In this document: positions 22,139 to 27,340 of the stretch, piece after piece
Position numbering within the stretch: position 1 is the first letter of the stretch
How the letters are laid out: every line of letters begins with the position of its first letter
DNA from: JAEYFP01 sp964566545
GTDB taxonomy: Bacteria > Bacillota > Clostridia > Lachnospirales > Lachnospiraceae
Direction of reading: 5' to 3'
DNA: 27,340 nucleotides
Assembly (NCBI GenBank): GCA_964566545.1
Contig: CAZMIX010000032.1
Coordinates: forward strand, 1-27,340
Notes under the pieces: model-generated
Databases searched by the model: none
Told to the model about the DNA's origin: nothing
What the model saw: only the letters and a program-made list of their open reading frames with translations
Translations under genes and position numbers: made by a program

Positions 22139-22993
22139 ATGAACGAGAAAACAACAGCAGTACAATCGCATCCCGCCATCATCATCACGGATTCAAGAAC
22201 CGGCGAATCCTTTTACGGCGGCAATCAGGCATGGTTTGAAAGCAATACGAGAGCTTATGCAGGATGCGGGCCTGTGGCTGCTGCGAACCTGCTTCTCTGC
22301 CTTGGCGGAAAATATCCCGATCTTATTAAAAAAAATCCGACATCCTTTTTGTCAAATGGTAAAGAAATGTTTATTGATTTGATGAATGATATTTACGCAA
22401 CAATGGGGACGTTGGAGGTTCCCGTTTTAAACGCGATCTATGACCGCTGCAGCCGCGACAACCGATTTTTTAAAAAGGTGGCGCCTAACAATGGCCGGAG
22501 CCTCTGGGGTTTTACGAAGGGTGTGCTGTGTTACGCCAAGAATCTGGGTATTGATCTCCATGCGCATACCTTACCGACTGCCTTCCGCTCCTATGAAAGC
22601 GGACTTCGTTTTATTGAAAGCGGACTTGAGCAGAGCGGCTCCGTCGTTCTTCTGACCTCCTTCAACCGCCATCCGCTCACGCTTTTTAGCGGCGGCTGTG
22701 GGGAACCGGCAAAGCCTTATGAATTAAAAAGCGGCATGAAAAATCATTTTGCAACGATTACAGGAATTTCGGCCGGCAATACCCTGCTTCTCTCGACATG
22801 GGGAAGGCTTGCCGCCGTCAACTATGACTCTTTGTATTCCAGCTGGCAAAGCCGCAAAGCGTTTGACAGCGCTCTGTTCTATTTTACCCCCGCCGCTTCT
22901 GCCGACGTCACCGGTCAAGACATTAAAAATGCCCGGCGGCTGCTCTTACAGGCACTCCGCCAGACACTTTTTAAAAAAGCCGGTTACCATTGA
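22139..22993 (+). CDS. C39-like papain-fold protein, probable cysteine peptidase
   Basis: 284 aa, with AAAGGGGG eight bases before the ATG. AGCGPVAAANLLLCL (41-55) matches the nucleophile helix of C39-like peptidases, with Cys43. NHFATITGIS (202-211) supplies His203. LLLSTWGR (216-223) takes the place of the third catalytic segment but has Ser219 where Asp or Asn is usual. There is no signal peptide, transmembrane helix or ABC-transporter domain, so it looks like a soluble cytoplasmic protein. No substrate or peptide gene is nearby. It could be a peptidase, a transglutaminase-like enzyme or a degenerate family member. It is divergent from the aconitase gene and converges on glgP. Confidence 0.72.
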   Translation: MNEKTTAVQSHPAIIITDSRTGESFYGGNQAWFESNTRAYAGCGPVAAANLLLCLGGKYPDLIKKNPTSFLSNGKEMFIDLMNDIYATMGTLEVPVLNAIYDRCSRDNRFFKKVAPNNGRSLWGFTKGVLCYAKNLGIDLHAHTLPTAFRSYESGLRFIESGLEQSGSVVLLTSFNRHPLTLFSGGCGEPAKPYELKSGMKNHFATITGISAGNTLLLSTWGRLAAVNYDSLYSSWQSRKAFDSALFYFTPAASADVTGQDIKNARRLLLQALRQTLFKKAGYH

Positions 22994-23003
22994 TCCGGTT
23001 TTT
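22974..23003. terminator. bidirectional terminator between the C39-like gene and glgP
   Basis: AAAAA-G-CCGG (from 22974) pairs with CCGGTTTTT (22995-23003) with one bulged G and an eleven-base loop. The left arm is within the last codons of the C39-like gene. T-tracts occur on both strands. Confidence 0.7.
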
Positions 23004-23008
23004 ATTAA

Positions 23009-25474
23009 CTATAATTTCCCCAACTTTACACGATCCAGATGCCAAATTCCATCCACATACTCCTGTATTGTACGGTCGGAGGAAAACTTACCCGAGCAAG
23101 CGACGTTCATAATCGCCTTTTTTGCCCAGCCCTTTTCATCCCGGTAAGCCGCCTCGACACGCTTCTGCGCTTCGGCATAGGATTTAAAATCTTTTAAAAT
23201 AAAGTAGGTATCGGCTCTCGCCGTGCACTGCGTGTTCAGCAGAGAGTTATACAGATCACGGAACATCTCTGGGTCACTGGGCATATAATAGCCATTGATC
23301 AGCTGCATCAGCACCTTACGGACATCCTGATCGTTATTAAAAATTTCCGTCGGGTCATAGCCGCCATTTCGCTCGTAGTTAATCACCTCATCCGAGGAAA
23401 GTCCAAAGATAAACGCATTTTCCGAACCGACCTCCTCAGCGATTTCCACATTTGCACCGTCCATCGTACCGATCGTCACGGCGCCGTTCAGCATAAATTT
23501 CATATTGCCAGTGCCGGACGCTTCCTTACTCGCCGTAGAAATCTGCTCGGACACATCCGCCGCCGCAAATATCCACTCCGCATTAGATACCCGATAGTCT
23601 TCAATAAATACAATTTTCAGCTTTCCGTTGATCGAAGCGTCATAATTTACTATATCGGCAACCGTATTGATGAGCTTGATCGTCAGTTTTGCATTTTTAT
23701 AGCCTGCTGCCGCCTTTGCGCCAAAGATGAACGTTCTCGGGAAAAACTCCTCTTCCGGATGCTCTTTAATTTCGTCGTATAAATACATGATATGAAGGAT
23801 ATTCAAAAGCTGGCGTTTATACTCGTGTAAACGCTTTACCTGCACATCGAAAATGGAACGCGGATCAACTTCGATCCCATTATTCTCTAGAATATATTTT
23901 GCAAGACGCACCTTATTCTGGTATTTAATATTCATGAATTCCTGCTGCGCCTTTGCATCCTCCGCAAACAGCTTCAGCTTATTAATCTTCGGCAAATCTG
24001 TAATCCAATCGGCACCGACGCGGGAGGTCACCCAGTCCGCCAAAAGCGGATTCCCATGAAGCAGAAATCTCCGCTGTGTGATGCCGTTCGTTTTATTATT
24101 GAACTTCTCCGGCATCATCTCGTAAAAATCCTTCAGCTCCTGATTTTTCAGGATTTCCGTATGCAGCCTTGCCACACCGTTTACCGAGAATCCGGCACAG
24201 ATAGCCAAATGCGCCATCTTCACCTGCCCGTCATAAATCACTGCCATCCTGCGCACCTTATCATGATTGCCCGGATATTTGGCTTCGATCTGTGCGATAA
24301 ACCGGCGGTTAATTTCCTCCACAATCTGATAGATGCGGGGAAGCAGCCTAGAAAACAGCTCAATCGGCCATTTTTCCAACGCCTCCGACATGATCGTATG
24401 ATTTGTATACGCACAGGTCTTCGTCGTAACCGCCCATGCCTCGTCCCAGCCAAGCCCATAGTCATCCATCAAAATGCGCATCAGCTCCGCGACTGTTACG
24501 GTCGGGTGAGTATCGTTCAATTGAAATGCGACCTTTTCATACAGTTTTTTAACGTCACTGTGATTGCGCATGTATTTTTCGACAGCTTCCTGAATGCTCG
24601 CCGAAATAAAGAAATACTGCTGCTTTAATCGCAGCTCCTTGCCCGCATAATGGTTATCATTAGGGTAAAGCACTTCGCATATATTTTTTGCAAGGTTTTC
24701 CTGCTCGACCGCCTTTTTATAATCGCCCTTATCGAAGGAATCGAGCTGAAAGCACTCTACCGGCTGTGCATCCCAGATCCTAAGCGTATTAACAATTCCG
24801 TTTCCGTAGCCTACAATCGGTAAATCATAAGGAATCGCCTGCACGGACTGGTAATTTTCCTGTGAAAAATGGCTCTTGCCGTTCTTATCCACTTCCACGC
24901 GCACATTGCCGCCAAATTTGACAACTTTGGCATATTCGCTTCTGCGCAGTTCAAACGGGTTGCCGTCCTTAAGCCAGTTGTCCGGCACCTCTACCTGATA
25001 GCCATTCCGGATTTCCTGCTTGAACATGCCGTAGCGGTACCGGATGCCGCAACCGTACGCGCTGTATCCAAGTGTTGCCAAAGAATCCAAAAAGCAGGCC
25101 GCCAGACGCCCAAGACCCCCGTTGCCCAGAGCCGCGTCACGCTCCTGATCCTCGACCATATCAAGATTCAGACCCAACTCATCTAATGCCTGAGCCACCT
25201 CCCCATAGGATTTCAAATTGATCAGGCTGTTCCCAAGCGCTCTACCCATCAAAAATTCCATCGAAAGGTAATAAACGGTCTTCGGATCCTCTTTTTCGTA
25301 AGTTTTCTGCGTCTCCAGCCAGTTATCGATAATCGTATCCTTCACCGTATAGCAAACCGCCTGAAAGATCTGCTGCCCGTTCGCTTCCTCCAGCGTCTTT
25401 CTGTACAGAAGCTTAATATTATCCTTCACATCTTTTTTGAATGTTTCTTTGCTAAACATGCTTTTCTTAATCAT
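23009..25474 (-). CDS. glgP: glycogen/maltodextrin phosphorylase
   Basis: 821 aa from the ATG at 25474, eight bases after GGGGGAGG. The length and sequence fit GT35 alpha-glucan phosphorylases, which release glucose 1-phosphate from glycogen or maltodextrin using phosphate and pyridoxal phosphate. VYYLSMEFLMGRALGNSL near residues 70-87 and NGGLGRLAACFLDSLATL are N-terminal signatures. The pyridoxal phosphate site SKEASGTGNMKFMLNGA, with its Schiff-base lysine, lies at roughly 640-660. GTMDGANVEI follows it. Natural substrate, glycogen or maltodextrin, cannot be decided. It lies 19 bases downstream of ileS and is probably co-transcribed with it; no other glycogen genes are in the window. Confidence 0.95.
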   Translation of the reverse strand: MIKKSMFSKETFKKDVKDNIKLLYRKTLEEANGQQIFQAVCYTVKDTIIDNWLETQKTYEKEDPKTVYYLSMEFLMGRALGNSLINLKSYGEVAQALDELGLNLDMVEDQERDAALGNGGLGRLAACFLDSLATLGYSAYGCGIRYRYGMFKQEIRNGYQVEVPDNWLKDGNPFELRRSEYAKVVKFGGNVRVEVDKNGKSHFSQENYQSVQAIPYDLPIVGYGNGIVNTLRIWDAQPVECFQLDSFDKGDYKKAVEQENLAKNICEVLYPNDNHYAGKELRLKQQYFFISASIQEAVEKYMRNHSDVKKLYEKVAFQLNDTHPTVTVAELMRILMDDYGLGWDEAWAVTTKTCAYTNHTIMSEALEKWPIELFSRLLPRIYQIVEEINRRFIAQIEAKYPGNHDKVRRMAVIYDGQVKMAHLAICAGFSVNGVARLHTEILKNQELKDFYEMMPEKFNNKTNGITQRRFLLHGNPLLADWVTSRVGADWITDLPKINKLKLFAEDAKAQQEFMNIKYQNKVRLAKYILENNGIEVDPRSIFDVQVKRLHEYKRQLLNILHIMYLYDEIKEHPEEEFFPRTFIFGAKAAAGYKNAKLTIKLINTVADIVNYDASINGKLKIVFIEDYRVSNAEWIFAAADVSEQISTASKEASGTGNMKFMLNGAVTIGTMDGANVEIAEEVGSENAFIFGLSSDEVINYERNGGYDPTEIFNNDQDVRKVLMQLINGYYMPSDPEMFRDLYNSLLNTQCTARADTYFILKDFKSYAEAQKRVEAAYRDEKGWAKKAIMNVACSGKFSSDRTIQEYVDGIWHLDRVKLGKL

Positions 25475-25493
25475 CGGCAAATCCTCCCCCGCA

Positions 25494-27340
25494 CTAATGA
25501 TCCTTCTTCACACCCAATACAACCTGCTCGCCGTTAATGCTCCATTCCTTCTCATAGCCTTCTGCCGTGCCGAGCACGATATCGACCGCCAGCACCTCCG
25601 ACATAATTTCATCCCGATTGGCCTTAAAGATATCCGTAATTTTATCATTATCCTTTGCATAAACAATGATTTTATCCATTACCTCAAAACCGGCTTCTTT
25701 TCTCATCGTCTGGATCTTGCTGATCAGCTCACGGACATAGCCCTCCTCGATCAGCTCCTCAGTCAGATTCGTATCGAGCACGACCGTCACCTGATTATCG
25801 TTCTCGGATACATAGCCTTCTTTTTGAACCATTTCAATCAGCAGATCTTCCTTTGATAATACAACGGGCGCGCCGTTTATGTCAAATTGCAGCTCGCCGG
25901 CTCCGTTTAACTCATCCATCGCGGCATTTCCGTCAAGGGAGGACAGCGTCTTCTGGATGCCGCCAAGCAGCTTACCGTACTTTGGTCCAACCGTTTTTAA
26001 CTGCGGCTTAAATGTGTAGGAAGTAAATTCCCGGACATCCTCCGTAAAGACGACCTCCTTCACATTCAACTCATCCGCAATGATTTCCTGATAAAACGCG
26101 GAAAGGGTAAATGGAGCCTTCACAAACATTTTTCCGATCGGCTGCCTGTTTTTCATATTCGCATTGTTTCTGCACGCGCGTCCCATAACGACCGTCTTTA
26201 AAACGGCTTCCATGTTATTTTCAAGCTCTTTGTCGATCAATTCCTCATCTGATACCGGGAAGTCGCACAGATGGATGCTTTCCGGCGCATTTTTGTCGAT
26301 GCTTACGACGAGGTTCCTGTAAATCTCCTCTGTCATGAACGGCACCATCGGCGCAGCCGCCTTACAAATATCGACAAGGGACGTATACAGCGTCATATAA
26401 GCATTGATTTTGTCCTGCTCCATTCCCTTCGCCCAAAAACGCTCGCGGCTTCTTCTGACGTACCAGTTGCTCAAATCATCTACAAATTCCTGCAGAGCCC
26501 TTGCGGCCTCCGGAATTTTGTAATTGTTCAGATCGTCGTCCACTTCCTTGATGACCGTATTTAACTTTGATAAAATCCACTTATCCATGACCGGAAGCTT
26601 GTCGTATTCCAGATTATAGCTTGTTGCGTCAAATCCGTCGATATTCGCATACAGCACGAAAAACGCGTACGTATTCCACAGTGTGCCCATAAATTTACGT
26701 TGTCCTTCCATCACCGCTTTTCCGTGGAAACGGTTCGGCAGCCATGGCGCGGAATTGACATAGAAATACCAGCGGATCGCATCGGCACCGTATGTTTCCA
26801 GCGCGTCGAACGGATCCACCGCATTTCCCTTTGATTTGCTCATCTTCTGGCCGTTTTCATCCTGCACATGTCCGAGTACAATGACATTCTCATACGCGGA
26901 TTTATTGAACAGCAACGTCGATTCAGCAAGCAGGGAATAGAACCATCCCCTCGTCTGGTCGACCGCCTCCGAAATGAACTGCGCAGGAAACTGCTTTTCA
27001 AACAGCTCCTTATTTTCGAACGGATAGTGATGCTGTGCAAACGGCATCGCACCTGAATCAAACCAGCAGTCGATGACTTCCGGCACGCGGCGCATCGGCT
27101 TCCCGCACTTCGGGCAGGTGATCGTATACTCATCGATATACGGCCTGTGAAGCTCCACCGTCAGCGCGTCCACTCTTCCCGAAAGCTCCTTTAACTCCTC
27201 GCGGCTCCCAATCGAGTGCATGTGACCGCATTCACATTCCCAGATGTTCAGCGGCGTTCCCCAATAACGGTTTCTGGAAATGCTCCAGTCCTGAATATTT
27301 TCAAGCCAGTCTCCAAAACGGCCCTTGCCGATGGATTCCG
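25494..27340 (-). CDS. ileS: isoleucyl-tRNA synthetase, C-terminal part (runs off right edge)
   Basis: The last 614 codons are visible; the frame stays open to the window edge. The visible part starts ESIGKGRFGDWLENIQDW and has SRNRYWGTPL, a CECGH...CPKCGK cysteine set, and CWFDSGAMPFAQ. The class I KMSKSKGN signature is encoded near 26830-26850, and WYVRRSRERFW is in the anticodon-binding domain. The tail (LVREL-like YVRELISKIQTMRKEAGFEVMDKI and onwards) lacks the C-terminal zinc finger of the E. coli type. It resembles the type 2 (eukaryote-like) IleRS subfamily, which is often naturally tolerant of mupirocin. That subclass call is inference. A T-box leader may exist upstream but is outside the window. 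glgP follows 19 bases downstream. Confidence 0.95.
   Translation of the reverse strand, partial: ESIGKGRFGDWLENIQDWSISRNRYWGTPLNIWECECGHMHSIGSREELKELSGRVDALTVELHRPYIDEYTITCPKCGKPMRRVPEVIDCWFDSGAMPFAQHHYPFENKELFEKQFPAQFISEAVDQTRGWFYSLLAESTLLFNKSAYENVIVLGHVQDENGQKMSKSKGNAVDPFDALETYGADAIRWYFYVNSAPWLPNRFHGKAVMEGQRKFMGTLWNTYAFFVLYANIDGFDATSYNLEYDKLPVMDKWILSKLNTVIKEVDDDLNNYKIPEAARALQEFVDDLSNWYVRRSRERFWAKGMEQDKINAYMTLYTSLVDICKAAAPMVPFMTEEIYRNLVVSIDKNAPESIHLCDFPVSDEELIDKELENNMEAVLKTVVMGRACRNNANMKNRQPIGKMFVKAPFTLSAFYQEIIADELNVKEVVFTEDVREFTSYTFKPQLKTVGPKYGKLLGGIQKTLSSLDGNAAMDELNGAGELQFDINGAPVVLSKEDLLIEMVQKEGYVSENDNQVTVVLDTNLTEELIEEGYVRELISKIQTMRKEAGFEVMDKIIVYAKDNDKITDIFKANRDEIMSEVLAVDIVLGTAEGYEKEWSINGEQVVLGVKKDH

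Noticed and set aside
22003..22188. Minus-strand 61-codon ORF in the aconitase/C39-like intergenic region
   Set aside because: It crosses both promoters and the start of the C39-like gene and has no ribosome binding site.
24576..24584. TTCGACA, a Spo0A-box-like word
   Set aside because: It lies inside the glgP coding sequence and a 7-mer is expected by chance.
1..27340. CRISPR arrays, tRNA or rRNA genes, insertion sequences, phage genes, toxin-antitoxin or defence operons
   Set aside because: None was seen on either strand; gene content and base composition look uniformly chromosomal.

Overview
This is an ordinary chromosomal window from an endospore-forming, low-GC Firmicute of class Clostridia, most probably the family Lachnospiraceae. 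The signs are a spoIID-spoIIQ pair, the dnaE-pfkA linkage, an S-box (SAM-I) riboswitch ahead of metK, a small alarmone synthetase, strong AGGAGG ribosome binding sites and many TTGACA/TATAAT-type promoters. No phage, transposase, CRISPR array, tRNA or rRNA was found. Most genes are core or housekeeping, and nearly all lie on the minus strand. || Layout from left to right. The 5' end of a secreted protein gene (1-128) with its own promoter. A minus-strand cluster metK > dnaE > pfkA > TrmH-type rRNA methyltransferase > proC (225-7778), whose last two genes overlap by four bases. Upstream of metK, 7779-8230 holds a SAM-I riboswitch with its terminator, two further hairpins and two divergent promoters. 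One HD-GYP (c-di-GMP phosphodiesterase family) gene runs rightward to a terminator it shares with murA. murA has tandem promoters; next comes a membrane-anchored LysM-G5-M23 endopeptidase gene with an unusual leader. A two-gene unit encodes a tail-anchored protein with internal repeats and a flavin reductase-like protein. A RelQ-type (p)ppGpp synthetase gene is divergent from a small conserved protein gene (88 aa). Then hemolysin III, a GIY-YIG protein, spoIIQ and spoIID. A protein with three EF-hand-like loops has a leader that can form an intrinsic terminator. A monomeric aconitase-type hydratase gene is divergent from a papain-fold (C39-like) protein gene, with promoters about 12 bp apart. 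Glycogen phosphorylase follows the 3' part of ileS, which runs off the right edge. || How the genes fit together: metK is under SAM feedback. MurA and the M23 protein act in peptidoglycan synthesis and remodelling. SpoIID and SpoIIQ act at the engulfing septum, and this SpoIIQ appears to have lost every zinc ligand. RelQ and HD-GYP handle nucleotide second messengers. || The most interesting signals are not a new defence or mobile system. They are: (i) a 32-bp palindromic repeat present on both sides of metK; (ii) a possible transcription attenuator with an overlapping small ORF ahead of the EF-hand gene; (iii) a 16-codon upstream ORF overlapping, by ATGA, an in-frame start of the M23 gene; (iv) the metal-site-less SpoIIQ; (v) uncharacterised small or repeat-bearing proteins. 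All assignments come from reading the sequence; no database search was run.
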